A stretch of 64,000 nucleotides of DNA from Pseudomonas sp. AOB-7 (GTDB lineage: Bacteria; Pseudomonadota; Gammaproteobacteria; Pseudomonadales; Pseudomonadaceae). Below, piece after piece: positions 44,677-53,576 of this stretch. Position 1 is the stretch's first letter; each line of letters opens with the position of its first letter. The stretch is taken from contig NZ_RFFK01000008.1 in NCBI RefSeq assembly GCF_003696305.1, positions 62,001 through 126,000 on the forward strand, read 5' to 3'. The translations under genes and the position numbers were made by a program. The notes beneath the pieces are model-generated. The model did not search any database and was not told the origin of the DNA. It worked only from the letters and a program-made list of their open reading frames with translations.

Positions 44677-45125
44677 TGACGATGCCAGTGCTTCTTGTGC
44701 TTCCGCTTGCCGTGGTAGTGGTGGTGATGATGCACGTCGCGATAGCCGTGGCGGTCGTCGCGGTAGCTGGTGTTGCCCAAATGGTTGCCCAGCGCGCCGC
44801 CGGCGCCGCCGCCCACCGCCGCGCCGACCAGGCCGCCGGTGTTGCCGCCGACCTGCTGGCCGATCACGTTGCCGCCGGCCGCGCCCAGGGCGCCACCGAT
44901 GGCGGCTTCGGTGCGGCTGCGCCGATCCGCGCCGACCGCGCTGCCGGCCGCGCCGCCGATACCGGCGCCGACCGCCGCGCCGGTGCTGCCGCCGACCTGT
45001 TGGCCGACCATGGCACCTACGACGCCGCCCAGTGCGCCGCCAATACCAGCTTCGGTATTGCCGGCTAGGGCGAAACTGCCGCTGGTCAGGCCGAGGGAGA
45101 GGAGGAGCAACTGCAGTGACTTCAT
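44670..45125 (-). CDS. Glycine-zipper protein with a His-rich tail
   Basis: 151-residue exported protein. Signal peptide about 1-21 (ending SFALA). The body (about 22-118) consists of repeated glycine-zipper motifs such as GGALGGVVGAMVGQQVGGSTG and a second near copy, suited to form tight transmembrane helices, probably in the outer membrane. The last 30 residues are rich in His, Lys and Arg (six consecutive HHHHHY-type residues), suggesting metal binding. The ATG at 45125 has GAGGTG just upstream. It converges with the DUF4824 gene with overlapping ends. Confidence 0.83.
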   Translation of the reverse strand: MKSLQLLLLSLGLTSGSFALAGNTEAGIGGALGGVVGAMVGQQVGGSTGAAVGAGIGGAAGSAVGADRRSRTEAAIGGALGAAGGNVIGQQVGGNTGGLVGAAVGGGAGGALGNHLGNTSYRDDRHGYRDVHHHHHYHGKRKHKKHWHRHH

Positions 45126-45270
45126 GAACACCTCGATGACAGAGCCGCCTTGCGGCGAGAGTTGCTCCATTGACCTGCGGCGCCCATGCCGGGTTCCCGA
45201 CCTCCCGTCGGCCACTGGTCTGGTTGTGGAACTGGTTCACGGTTTCGCCAAACGGGCGCAGGGGTGGCGC

Positions 45271-46359
45271 TCACAGCAGGCTCTCGCGGCCCCACTGCTC
45301 CAGCGCCTGGGTCAGCGGCAGCACCTCGCCGGGGCGGCTGAGGGCGTAGCCGGGCAGTTGGCCGATGCGCGCCTGGAACTCCGGGTTCTGCAGCACCCGC
45401 AGCAGGGCGGCCATGGCCGGCAGCTCGAGGCTGTCCTCGCGGCACAGCAGGCAATAGTGCTCGCGGGCCATGGGGATGAAATCCAGGCCGAAGCGGCGCG
45501 CCGCCGCCTCGACGCCGAAGCCGGCGTCGGCCATGCCGCTGGCGACGTAGGCGGCCACCGCCGCGTGGGTGAACTCCTCGTTGTGAAAACCGCTGATCGC
45601 CGCGCTGTCCAGGCCGTCGCGCTGCAGCAGGTCCTGCAGCAGCAGGCGGGTGCCCGAACCGGGCTCGCGGTTGACGAAGCGCAGCTCGCCGCGCGCCAGG
45701 TCCGCCAGGCCGCGCACGCCGTGCGGGTTGCCGGGGGCGAGCATCAGCCCCTGGGTGCGCACGACGAAGGTGATCACCCGCTGGTCGGGGCGCAGCCAGG
45801 GCTGGATGCGGGCCATGCTCAGCGCGCCGAGCGGCCCGGCCGGCACGTGCAGGCCGGCCACCTCGCAGTCGTGGCGATGCAGGGCGATGATCGCCTCGCT
45901 GCCGCTGCGAAACTGCACCTCCCACTGCCAGCTGGGGTCGCGCTCCAGCCACTCGCGCAGCGCCGCCACGGCGAAACCGTGGCTGGCATGGATGCGCAGG
46001 CCGGGGTTGCTGGCCTGCAGCACCCGGTTCAGCTCCAGCTCCAGCTCGCCGGCCAGGTTGTCCAGCTGCGGCGACAGCCGCGCGCGGATGCGCTGGTCGG
46101 CCCACAGCAGCTTCTCCCCCAGCGGCGCCAGGCGCGCGCCCTTGCCGCGTTCCAGCTCGATCAGCGGGCTGCCGAAGAACGCCTGCCACTTGCCCAAGAG
46201 GTTCCAGGCATGGCGGTAGGAATAGCCGACGCGGGCGGCGGCCTCGGTCAGCTTGCCGGTGTCGTGTACCGCCTGCAGCAATTCCAGCCCCTGCGGGTCG
46301 AGGCTGCTGCCGTCGCGCTGGTGGAAACGCCAGCGCGGCTGGATATCGATACGGATCAT
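45271..46359 (-). CDS. ModE-like HTH plus periplasmic-binding-fold regulator of the formate dehydrogenase locus
   Basis: 362 residues. The N-terminal ~110 are a ModE/LysR-like winged helix (KLTEAAARVGYSYRHAWNLLGKW). Residues about 120-355 are a PBP-type ligand domain like molybdate/tungstate-binding proteins (PGLRIHASHGFAVAALREWL; FVNREPGSGTRLLLQDLL). It is divergent from fdsG and so a likely regulator of the molybdenum formate dehydrogenase. The ligand could be molybdate, tungstate or formate; sequence alone does not decide. It is analogous in position to FdsR of Cupriavidus, though that is described as LysR-type. Confidence 0.82.
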   Translation of the reverse strand: MIRIDIQPRWRFHQRDGSSLDPQGLELLQAVHDTGKLTEAAARVGYSYRHAWNLLGKWQAFFGSPLIELERGKGARLAPLGEKLLWADQRIRARLSPQLDNLAGELELELNRVLQASNPGLRIHASHGFAVAALREWLERDPSWQWEVQFRSGSEAIIALHRHDCEVAGLHVPAGPLGALSMARIQPWLRPDQRVITFVVRTQGLMLAPGNPHGVRGLADLARGELRFVNREPGSGTRLLLQDLLQRDGLDSAAISGFHNEEFTHAAVAAYVASGMADAGFGVEAAARRFGLDFIPMAREHYCLLCREDSLELPAMAALLRVLQNPEFQARIGQLPGYALSRPGEVLPLTQALEQWGRESLL

Positions 46360-46367
46360 ATGTTCAA

Positions 46368-46453
46368 TACTTCATATTTGTGTGGCCAATTTCCCATGTT
46401 AGTTTGCCGTGCATGGGCGTTTTGCGTCCGAGTATAAGAACTTTACTTCATAT
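46368..46453. promoter_or_regulatory. Direct repeats between the regulator and fdsG
   Basis: TACTTCATAT occurs at 46368-46377 and again at 46444-46453, both followed by an AT-rich base pair step, in the 201-bp divergent region. Each could be a half-operator for the adjacent regulator. The region is AT-rich compared with its surroundings. Confidence 0.5.
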
Positions 46454-46560
46454 ATGGCGAGCCAAAAGGCTTCGCTTGGGATAAGCCGACCAGCAGCCGT
46501 GACTGGCGCGGATTATCTCCCCGACAGTACCGGCGACCTCCGCCGGCTGGAGCATCGAAT

Positions 46561-47055
46561 ATGGCTGTTCTTCCCCAGCGCTTCGCCCCCGAGCAGTGCC
46601 AGGCCGTCGCCCGCGAGGTGCTGGCCGCCCACCGCGGCCAGCCCGGCGCCCTGTTGCCGATCCTCCACGACATCCAGGACCGCCTCGGCGCCGTACCGCC
46701 CGAGCTGCTGCCGCTGATCGCCGAGGACCTCTGCCTGTCGCGCGCCGAGGTACATGGGGTGGTCAGCTTCTACCACGATTTTCGCGCCACGCCGCCCGGT
46801 CGCCAGGTGCTCAAGCTGTGCCAGGCCGAGGCCTGCCAGTCGATGGGGGTCAAGGCGCTGACCGCCGAGCTCGAGGAGAAACTCGGCCTGCCGCTGGGCG
46901 AGACCCGCGCGGACGGCAGCCTCAGCTTCGAGCCGGTGTACTGCCTGGGCAACTGCGCCTGTGCGCCGAACGCCATGCTGGGCGGCGAGCTGCACGGCCG
47001 TGTCGATGCCGATGAACTGCTGGCGCTGCTGGCCGAACAGGAGGCACGCGCATGA
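46561..47055 (+). CDS. fdsG: Formate dehydrogenase gamma subunit (NuoE-like)
   Basis: 164-residue thioredoxin-fold [2Fe-2S] protein homologous to NuoE of complex I. The four cluster ligands appear as CQAEAC (CX4C) and CLGNC (CX3C), the latter in VYCLGNCACAPN. It passes electrons between the FMN subunit FdsB and the rest of the soluble NAD-dependent formate dehydrogenase. It is the first gene of the operon and overlaps fdsB by 4 bp (ATGA at 47052-47055). Confidence 0.93.
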   Translation: MAVLPQRFAPEQCQAVAREVLAAHRGQPGALLPILHDIQDRLGAVPPELLPLIAEDLCLSRAEVHGVVSFYHDFRATPPGRQVLKLCQAEACQSMGVKALTAELEEKLGLPLGETRADGSLSFEPVYCLGNCACAPNAMLGGELHGRVDADELLALLAEQEARA

Positions 47056-48623
47056 GCGAGTCGATCAAGGTCTTCGTCCCGCGCGACGCCACCGCGCTCA
47101 GCCTGGGCGCCGACAAGGTGGCCCAGGCCATAGTCGCCGAGGCCGCGGCGCGGGGTATCGAGGTGCAACTGGTGCGCAACGGCTCGCGCGGGCTGTTCTG
47201 GCTCGAGCCGCTGGTCGAGGTCGCCACCCCGGCCGGCCGCGTCGCTTATGGGCCGGTCAAGGCCCGCGACGTCGCCGGGCTGTTCGACGCCGGTTTCCTC
47301 GAAGGCAAGGCGCATGCGCTGGGCCAGGGCTTGACCGAGGAAATCGACTACCTCAAGCGCCAGGAGCGCCTGACCTTCGCCCGCATCGGCATCACCGACC
47401 CGCTGTCGCTGGAGGACTACATTGCCCACGATGGCTACCGTGGCCTCAAACGCGCCCTCGGCATGACGCCCGAGGCGATAGTCGCCGAGGTCACCGAGTC
47501 CGGCCTGCGCGGCCGTGGCGGCGCGGCCTTCCCCACCGGCATCAAGTGGCGCACCGTGCTCGGCTGCCAGGCCCAGCAGAAGTACATCGTCTGCAACGCC
47601 GACGAAGGCGACTCGGGCACCTTTTCCGACCGCATGGTGATGGAAGACGACCCCTACGTGCTGATCGAGGGCATGTGCATCGCCGGCCTGGCCGTTGGGG
47701 CTACCAAGGGCTACATCTACCTGCGCTCGGAATACCCGCACGCCGAGGCAGTGCTGCTCGAGGCCATCGCCCGCGCCACGGCCGCCGGCTACCTGGGCGA
47801 CGACCTGCTCGGCAGCGGCAAGGCCTTCCATCTGGAGCTGCGCCGCGGCGCCGGGGCCTATATCTGCGGCGAGGAAACCGCGCTGCTGGAAAGCATCGAG
47901 GGCAAGCGCGGCACCGTGCGGCCGAAGCCGCCGCTGCCGGCCATCGAGGGCCTGTTCGGCCAGCCGACGGTGATCAACAACGTGATCTCGCTGGCCTCGG
48001 TGCCGATCATCCTCGACAAGGGCGGCGCCTATTACAGGGATTACGGCATGGGCCGCTCGCTCGGCACCCTGCCGATCCAGCTGACTGGCAACATCGCCCG
48101 TGGCGGCCTGATCGAGAAGGCTTTCGGCATCACCCTGCGCGAGCTGCTCTACGAGTACGGCGGCGGCTCGGCCAGCGGCCGGCCGATCCGCGCGGTACAG
48201 GTCGGCGGCCCGCTCGGCGCCTACCTGCCCGAGTCGCAGTTCGACACGCCGCTGGACTACGAGGCCTTCGCCGCCCTCGGCGCGGTGCTCGGCCACGGCG
48301 GCATCGTGGTGTTCGACGACACGGTGGACATGGCCGACATGGCCCGTTACGCCATGGAGTTCTGCGCGGTGGAGTCCTGCGGCAAGTGCACACCCTGCCG
48401 CATCGGCTCGACCCGCGGCGAGGAGCTGCTGGCGCAGATCATAGTCGCCCGCTCCGAAGGCCCGCAGCCGGGCCGTATCGAGCTGCTCAAGAGCCTCTGC
48501 GACACCATGCTCGGCGCCTCGCTCTGTGCCCTCGGCGGCATGACCCCCTATCCGGTGATGAGCGCCATCAACCACTTTCCCGAGGACTTCGGCGTGTCGC
48601 AAGACAGCGCCGAAGCCCGCTGA
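47052..48623 (+). CDS. fdsB: Formate dehydrogenase beta subunit (NuoF-like, FMN/NADH)
   Basis: 523 residues. An N-terminal thioredoxin-like part (about 1-110) precedes the NuoF core. The NADH/FMN-binding glycine-rich region is GLRGRGGAAFPTGIKW (about 151-166), with CNADEGDSGTFSDR further on. The 4Fe-4S site is CGKCTPCRIGSTRG with an additional Cys near residue 498. It transfers electrons from formate oxidation to NAD+. The alpha subunit gene starts 16 bp downstream. Confidence 0.94.
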   Translation: MSESIKVFVPRDATALSLGADKVAQAIVAEAAARGIEVQLVRNGSRGLFWLEPLVEVATPAGRVAYGPVKARDVAGLFDAGFLEGKAHALGQGLTEEIDYLKRQERLTFARIGITDPLSLEDYIAHDGYRGLKRALGMTPEAIVAEVTESGLRGRGGAAFPTGIKWRTVLGCQAQQKYIVCNADEGDSGTFSDRMVMEDDPYVLIEGMCIAGLAVGATKGYIYLRSEYPHAEAVLLEAIARATAAGYLGDDLLGSGKAFHLELRRGAGAYICGEETALLESIEGKRGTVRPKPPLPAIEGLFGQPTVINNVISLASVPIILDKGGAYYRDYGMGRSLGTLPIQLTGNIARGGLIEKAFGITLRELLYEYGGGSASGRPIRAVQVGGPLGAYLPESQFDTPLDYEAFAALGAVLGHGGIVVFDDTVDMADMARYAMEFCAVESCGKCTPCRIGSTRGEELLAQIIVARSEGPQPGRIELLKSLCDTMLGASLCALGGMTPYPVMSAINHFPEDFGVSQDSAEAR

Positions 48624-48638
48624 TCCGGAGGCGTCCCC

Positions 48639-51482
48639 ATGGCCCTGTATCGTGAACTCGACTATGGCACCCCTGCTCGCAGCGGCGCCCCGGTAACCCT
48701 GGAAATCGACGGCAACGCCATCACCGTGCCGGCCGGCACCTCGCTGATGCGTGCGGCTCAGGAGGCCGGCATCGCCGTGCCCAAGCTGTGCGCCAGCGAC
48801 AGCCTGGAACCCTTCGGCTCGTGCCGCCTGTGCATGGTGGAAATCGAAGGCCGCCGCGGCTTCCCGGCGTCCTGCACCACCCCGGTGGAGCCGGGCATGG
48901 TGGTGCGCACGCAGAGCCCGAAACTGGCCGAACTGCGTCGCGGTACCATGGAGCTGTACATCTCCGACCACCCGCTGGACTGCCTGACCTGCTCGGCCAA
49001 CGGCAACTGCGAGCTGCAGGACATGGCCGGCGTGGTCGGCCTGCGCGAGGTGCGCTACGACCCGGTGAAGACCCACCTGGCCGAGGCCAAGGACGAGTCC
49101 AACCCCTATTTCAGCTACGACCCGGCCAAGTGCATCGTCTGCAACCGCTGCGTGCGCGCCTGCGAGGAAGTGCAGGGCACCTTCGCCCTGACCATCGACG
49201 GCCGTGGCTTCGATTCGCGCGTGGCCGCCGGCCAGGACGAGGACTTCCTCGACTCCGAGTGCGTGTCCTGCGGCGCCTGCGTCAACGCCTGTCCGACCGC
49301 TACCCTGATGGAAAAGTCGGTGATCGAGCTGGGCCAGGCCGAGCGCAGCGTGACCACCACCTGCGCCTACTGCGGCGTCGGCTGCTCGTTCAACGCCGAG
49401 GTCAAGGGCAACACCGTGGTGCGCATGGTGCCGAACAAGAACGGCCACGCCAACCACGGCCACGCCTGCGTCAAGGGCCGCTTCGCCTGGGGTTACGCGA
49501 CCCACCCGGACCGCATCAAGACGCCGATGATCCGCGACAGCATCCATCAGCCCTGGCGCCCGGTGAGCTGGGACGAGGCCATCGGCCACGCCGCCCGGCG
49601 CTTCAAGGAGATCCAGGCGCAGTACGGCAGCCACGCGGTCGGCGGGCTGACCTCCTCGCGTTGCACCAACGAGGAAACCTACCTGGTGCAGAAACTGGTG
49701 CGCGCCGCCTTCGGCAACAACAACGTCGACACCTGCGCGCGGGTCTGCCATTCGCCGACCGGCTACGGCCTCAAGGTCACCCTCGGCGAATCGGCCGGTA
49801 CCCAGGATTTCGACTCGGTGCTGGCCGCCGACGTGGTGCTGGTGATCGGTGCCAACCCCACCGACGGCCACCCGGTGTTCGGCTCGCAGCTCAAGCGCCG
49901 CCTGCGCGAGGGCGCCAAGCTGATCGTCGCCGACCCGCGCGGCATCGACCTGGTGCGCAGCCCGCACATCCGCGCCGAGCATCACCTGCAGCTGCGTCCG
50001 GGCAGCAACGTCGCCCTGCTCAATAGCCTGGGCCACGTGATCGCCACCGAGGGCCTGATCAACGAGGCCTTTGTCGCCGAGCGCTGCGAGGCCGAAGCCT
50101 TCGCGCAGTGGCGCGCCTTCGTCAGCGAACCGCGCAACAGCCCCGAGGCCATGGAAGCCCTGACCGGCGTGCCGGCCGCCTCGGTGCGCGCCGCCGCCCG
50201 CCTGTATGCCACCGGCGGCAACGCGGCGATCTACTACGGCCTGGGCGTCACCGAGCACAGCCAGGGCTCGTCCACCGTGATGGCGATCGCCAACCTGGCC
50301 ATGGCCACCGGCAATATCGGCCGGCCTGGGGTGGGGGTGAACCCGCTGCGCGGACAGAACAACGTGCAGGGCTCCTGCGACATGGGTTCCTTCCCCCACG
50401 AACTGCCGGGCTACCGCCACGTCTCCGACCCGGTGGCGCGGCCGCAGTTCGAGGCCGCCTGGGGCGTCAAGCTGCTCGACGAGCCGGGCCTGCGCATCCC
50501 CAACATGTTCGCTGCGGCCCATGCCGGCACCTTCAAGGGCATTTACATCCAGGGCGAGGACCCGGCGCAGTCCGACCCCGACACCCAGCACGTCACCGAT
50601 GCGCTCAAGGCCATGGAGTGCGTGGTGGTGCAGGACCTGTTCCTCAACGAAACCGCCAAGTACGCCCACGTGTTCCTGCCCGGCGCCTCCTTCCTGGAGA
50701 AGAACGGCACCTTCACCAACGCCGAGCGGCGCATCTCGCCGGTGCGCAAGGTGATGCCGGCGCTGGCCGGCAAGGAAGACTGGGAAGTGACAGTGGCGCT
50801 GTCCAACGCCCTCGGCTACCCGATGCACTACCGCCATCCGTCCGAGATCATGGACGAGATCGCCGCGCTGACGCCGACCTTCAGCGGCGTCAGCTATGCC
50901 AAGCTCGAGCGCCTGGGCAGCATCCAGTGGCCGTGCAACGACGAGGCGCCGCAAGGCACGCCGATCATGCACGAGGACGCCTTCGTGCGCGGCAAGGGGC
51001 GCTTCATGGTCACTGAGTACATCCCCACCGACGAGCGCACCTCGCGCAAGCGGCCGCTGGTGCTGACCACCGGGCGCATCCTCTCGCAGTACAACGTCGG
51101 CGCGCAGACCCGACGCACCGCCAACACGGCCTGGCACCCCGAGGACGTGCTGGAACTGCACCCGGTGGACGCCGAGGACCGTGGCATCAAGGACGGCGAC
51201 TGGGTCGGCATCGACAGCCGCGCCGGCGAGACGGTGCTGCGCGCCAGGGTCACCGAGCGCATGCAGCCGGGCGTGGTGTACACCACCTTCCACCACCCGG
51301 AATCCGGGGCCAACGTGATCACCACCGACAACTCCGACTGGGCCACCAACTGCCCGGAGTACAAGGTCACCGCGGTACAGGTGCGCAAAGTCGAGGCACC
51401 GTCAGACTGGCAGCAGGAGTTCGATACCTTCACCCGCGAGCAGGTCAACCTGCTGCCGCAGATCAAGGTGGTGCAGCTATGA
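48639..51482 (+). CDS. fdsA: Formate dehydrogenase alpha subunit (molybdenum catalytic)
   Basis: 947-residue catalytic subunit. The N-terminal 2Fe-2S ferredoxin domain (about 15-95) has the Cys cluster CASDSLEPFGSCRLC; a His-Cys 4Fe-4S domain and two 4Fe-4S sites (CIVCNRCVRAC; CVSCGACVNACP) follow. The molybdopterin domain starts near 230 with CAYCGVGC. The Mo ligand is Cys (C370 in RVCHSPT), not selenocysteine; no in-frame stop occurs. It oxidises formate to CO2. It requires bis-MGD sulfuration, which the fdhD gene downstream provides. Confidence 0.95.
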   Translation: MALYRELDYGTPARSGAPVTLEIDGNAITVPAGTSLMRAAQEAGIAVPKLCASDSLEPFGSCRLCMVEIEGRRGFPASCTTPVEPGMVVRTQSPKLAELRRGTMELYISDHPLDCLTCSANGNCELQDMAGVVGLREVRYDPVKTHLAEAKDESNPYFSYDPAKCIVCNRCVRACEEVQGTFALTIDGRGFDSRVAAGQDEDFLDSECVSCGACVNACPTATLMEKSVIELGQAERSVTTTCAYCGVGCSFNAEVKGNTVVRMVPNKNGHANHGHACVKGRFAWGYATHPDRIKTPMIRDSIHQPWRPVSWDEAIGHAARRFKEIQAQYGSHAVGGLTSSRCTNEETYLVQKLVRAAFGNNNVDTCARVCHSPTGYGLKVTLGESAGTQDFDSVLAADVVLVIGANPTDGHPVFGSQLKRRLREGAKLIVADPRGIDLVRSPHIRAEHHLQLRPGSNVALLNSLGHVIATEGLINEAFVAERCEAEAFAQWRAFVSEPRNSPEAMEALTGVPAASVRAAARLYATGGNAAIYYGLGVTEHSQGSSTVMAIANLAMATGNIGRPGVGVNPLRGQNNVQGSCDMGSFPHELPGYRHVSDPVARPQFEAAWGVKLLDEPGLRIPNMFAAAHAGTFKGIYIQGEDPAQSDPDTQHVTDALKAMECVVVQDLFLNETAKYAHVFLPGASFLEKNGTFTNAERRISPVRKVMPALAGKEDWEVTVALSNALGYPMHYRHPSEIMDEIAALTPTFSGVSYAKLERLGSIQWPCNDEAPQGTPIMHEDAFVRGKGRFMVTEYIPTDERTSRKRPLVLTTGRILSQYNVGAQTRRTANTAWHPEDVLELHPVDAEDRGIKDGDWVGIDSRAGETVLRARVTERMQPGVVYTTFHHPESGANVITTDNSDWATNCPEYKVTAVQVRKVEAPSDWQQEFDTFTREQVNLLPQIKVVQL

Positions 51483-51570
51483 CCGGCGTGCGGGGCACCT
51501 GCCCGGCGGCCCGGGTATCGCTGCGCTCGACCTATGCGGCCCGACCCATCCTACCCAGGGGAACTTTTCG

Positions 51571-51822
51571 ATGGGCATGAACGCCACGCAACTGATCAAG
51601 ATGGCTAACCAGATCGGCGCCTTCTTCGCCTCCCAGCCCGATCCCGGCCAGGCGCGCACGGAGTACGCCCAGCACCTCAAGCGGCAGTGGGACCCGCAGA
51701 TGCGCACGGCGCTCTACGCTCACCTGGACGCCAGCGGCGGTGAGGGCTTGAGCGAGTTCGTGCTGCAGGTGCTGCGTGATTTGCGCGGGCAGATCGAGCC
51801 GCAGGCCGCGCGAGCCCTGTAG
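51571..51822 (+). CDS. fdsD: Formate dehydrogenase delta subunit
   Basis: 83-residue helical protein matching the FdsD/FdhD-delta family in size and pattern (ATQLIKMANQIGAFF; ARTEYAQHLKRQWDPQMR). It is a small subunit needed for assembly or stability of the NAD-dependent enzyme. AGGGGAA lies about 8 nt upstream of the ATG. The 88-bp gap after fdsA shows no gene. Confidence 0.9.
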   Translation: MGMNATQLIKMANQIGAFFASQPDPGQARTEYAQHLKRQWDPQMRTALYAHLDASGGEGLSEFVLQVLRDLRGQIEPQAARAL

Positions 51823-51895
51823 GGTGTCGCGGGGCCGCCCAGGCTGTGCGCAGCAGACAGCCGCAAGTGTCGGATAACCTAAAGTCTCGGTTCGG

Positions 51896-51970
51896 CGTAG
51901 GGTGGATGACGCTCTTTTCATCCACCATTGCAGCACCACGGTGGATCGGTAAAGCGTGATCCATCCTACG
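51896..51970. repeat. Inverted repeat between fdsD and fdhD
   Basis: CGTAGGGTGGAT (51896-51907) is an 11-of-12 inverse of ATCCATCCTACG (51959-51970). A tighter hairpin, GGTGGATGA (51901-51909) with TCATCCACC (51918-51926), nests at the left end. It may separate expression of fdhD from the operon. Confidence 0.8.
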
Positions 51971-51994
51971 ATCCTCGCGAGGAGCCAGCATCCC

Positions 51995-52822
51995 ATGTCA
52001 CGCCGTACCGTCGACCCGCTCGCCGATGATCGCACCGCCCACCCGGCGCGGGACGGCTACGCCTATGTCGAGCTGGACCAGGCGGCGCGCAGCGGCCATG
52101 CGGTGTTGGCCGAGGAGTGCGCCCTGGTGATCGCCTACAACGGCATCAGTCATGCGGTGATGATGGTCTCGCCCAGCGCGTTGGAGGATTTCGTGGTCGG
52201 CTTCAGCCTGAGCGGCGCGCTGGTCGAGGGCGTCGAGGAAATCTACGACATCCAGATCGGCCGTCAGGGCGAGGCCTTCCACGCCGAGGTGCAGATCGCC
52301 AACCGCGCCTTCTGGGCGCTCAAGCAGCAGCGGCGCAATCTGGCCGGCACCAGCGGCTGCGGCCTGTGCGGGGTGGCGGCGCTGGAGCAGGCGCTGCCGC
52401 AACTGATCGAGCTGGCCGACAGCCCCCTGCCGCCGGCCGCGCACCTGCATGAGCTGCGCGCACGCATCGCCGCGGTGCAGCGCCTGGCGCGCCACAGCGG
52501 CGCGCTGCACGCCGCGCTGTTCGTCGACGAACAGGGCGAGATCGTCCTGTGCCGCGAGGATATCGGCCGCCACAACGCCCTGGACAAGCTGATCGGCGCG
52601 CTGCGCCGCGAGGGCCGCGACGGCCGCCGCGGTTTCGCCGTGGTCACCAGCCGCTGCAGCCTGGAGCTGATCCACAAGGCGGTGCGCGCCGGCTTCGCCA
52701 GCCTGGTCAGCCTCTCCGCGCCCACCGACCTGTGCGTGCGCTGGGCGCGCCAGCACCGCCTCAACCTGATCCACCTGCCGCACCATAGCGCGCCGAGGGT
52801 CTACAGTCCGGCGCCGTCCTGA
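51995..52822 (+). CDS. fdhD: FdhD sulfur carrier for formate dehydrogenase
   Basis: 275-residue sulfurtransferase that moves sulfur from IscS to the bis-MGD cofactor of formate dehydrogenase. The catalytic CxxC is GCGLCG (C122, C125), the same positions as in E. coli FdhD (C121/C124), and the segment REDIGRHNALDKLIG is conserved. GAGGAG lies about 10 nt before ATG 51995. In Cupriavidus the homologue is called FdsC and lies between fdsA and fdsD; here it comes after fdsD. The next 190 bp are a repeat element. Confidence 0.94.
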   Translation: MSRRTVDPLADDRTAHPARDGYAYVELDQAARSGHAVLAEECALVIAYNGISHAVMMVSPSALEDFVVGFSLSGALVEGVEEIYDIQIGRQGEAFHAEVQIANRAFWALKQQRRNLAGTSGCGLCGVAALEQALPQLIELADSPLPPAAHLHELRARIAAVQRLARHSGALHAALFVDEQGEIVLCREDIGRHNALDKLIGALRREGRDGRRGFAVVTSRCSLELIHKAVRAGFASLVSLSAPTDLCVRWARQHRLNLIHLPHHSAPRVYSPAPS

Positions 52823-53008
52823 GAGCCTGTTCAAAGGCTGCTGCGCGTCGGCACTGCTGCGTTAAAAACAGGCTGGAGCGCCAGCCCGGTCGGAATGCTC
52901 ATTTACAACTCGTAAAGTCGCCCGCGACTCCGACCGTTCCTCGCCTGTTTTTGCGGGGCCGCCATCGGTATTGCATTGCTCTAGCTCGCGAGCCTTTGAA
53001 CAGGCTCT
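52822..53008. repeat. Cruciform repeat family, copy C (longest)
   Basis: Outer arms AGAGCCTGTTCAAAGGCT (52822-52839) and its exact inverse at 52991-53008 are 18 bp. Inner arms AAAAACAGGC (52864-52873) and GCCTGTTTTT (52943-52952) are the same as in copy B. The shared core GCTCATTTACAACTCGTAAA lies between. Between inner arm and core, copy C has an extra ~15 bp (CCAGCCCGGT region). It begins at the fdhD stop codon and separates fdhD from kbp. Confidence 0.9.
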
Positions 53009-53103
53009 GAGACCAGCGGCGCGCCCACCCGCCCTGCAGCATCTAGACTTGCGCTTCCGGGCGCTGCCTGCCCGGCCATCCACAAGGCACGAGAGGAATC
53101 GCC

Positions 53104-53541
53104 ATGAGTATCTTCGCCTTTGTCAAAGAAGCCGGGGTCAAGCTGTGGGAGTCGCTGGTGGGGCAGGAGGCGCAGGCCGCCGAATCGCTCAAGGAGCACG
53201 TGGCCAAGGTCGGCCTGGGCAACCCGAATATCGAGGTCAGTGTCGAGGGCGACAAGGTAACCGCCCGCGGCGAGGTGGCCAGCCAGGAAGAGAAGGAGAA
53301 GATCCTCCTGGTCTTGGGCAACGTCGCCGGGGTCGGCGAGGTGGACGACCAGATCGGCGTCGTCACGCCGGCGCTGGCGGCGCGCTTCGTCACGGTGAAG
53401 AAGGGCGACACCCTGAGCGCCATCGCCAAGATCGAATACGGCAACGCCAATGCCTATATGAAGATCTTCGAGGCCAACAAACCGATGCTCGGCCACCCGG
53501 ACAAGATCTACCCGGGGCAGGTATTGCGCATTCCCGAATAA
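53104..53541 (+). CDS. kbp: Kbp/YgaU-like BON-LysM protein
   Basis: 145-residue cytoplasmic protein. The BON domain (about 25-90) and the C-terminal LysM domain (about 95-145, VKKGDTLSAIAKIEYGNANAYMKIFEANKP) are the architecture of E. coli Kbp, a potassium-binding protein. No signal peptide is present. GAGAGGA lies about 8 nt upstream. It precedes the convergent yrfG gene. Confidence 0.9.
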   Translation: MSIFAFVKEAGVKLWESLVGQEAQAAESLKEHVAKVGLGNPNIEVSVEGDKVTARGEVASQEEKEKILLVLGNVAGVGEVDDQIGVVTPALAARFVTVKKGDTLSAIAKIEYGNANAYMKIFEANKPMLGHPDKIYPGQVLRIPE

Positions 53542-53576
53542 ACACGCCTCCCCTGCAGGGGGCGGTCTGCCGGCGC

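Noticed and set aside
46770..51296. A 1508-codon minus-strand ORF over the formate dehydrogenase genes
   Set aside because: Long antisense frames are common in high-GC DNA. The plus strand encodes complete enzyme subunits with cofactor motifs.
48639..51482. Selenocysteine in the formate dehydrogenase alpha subunit
   Set aside because: No in-frame TGA occurs; the metal ligand position is a Cys codon at 49746-49748.
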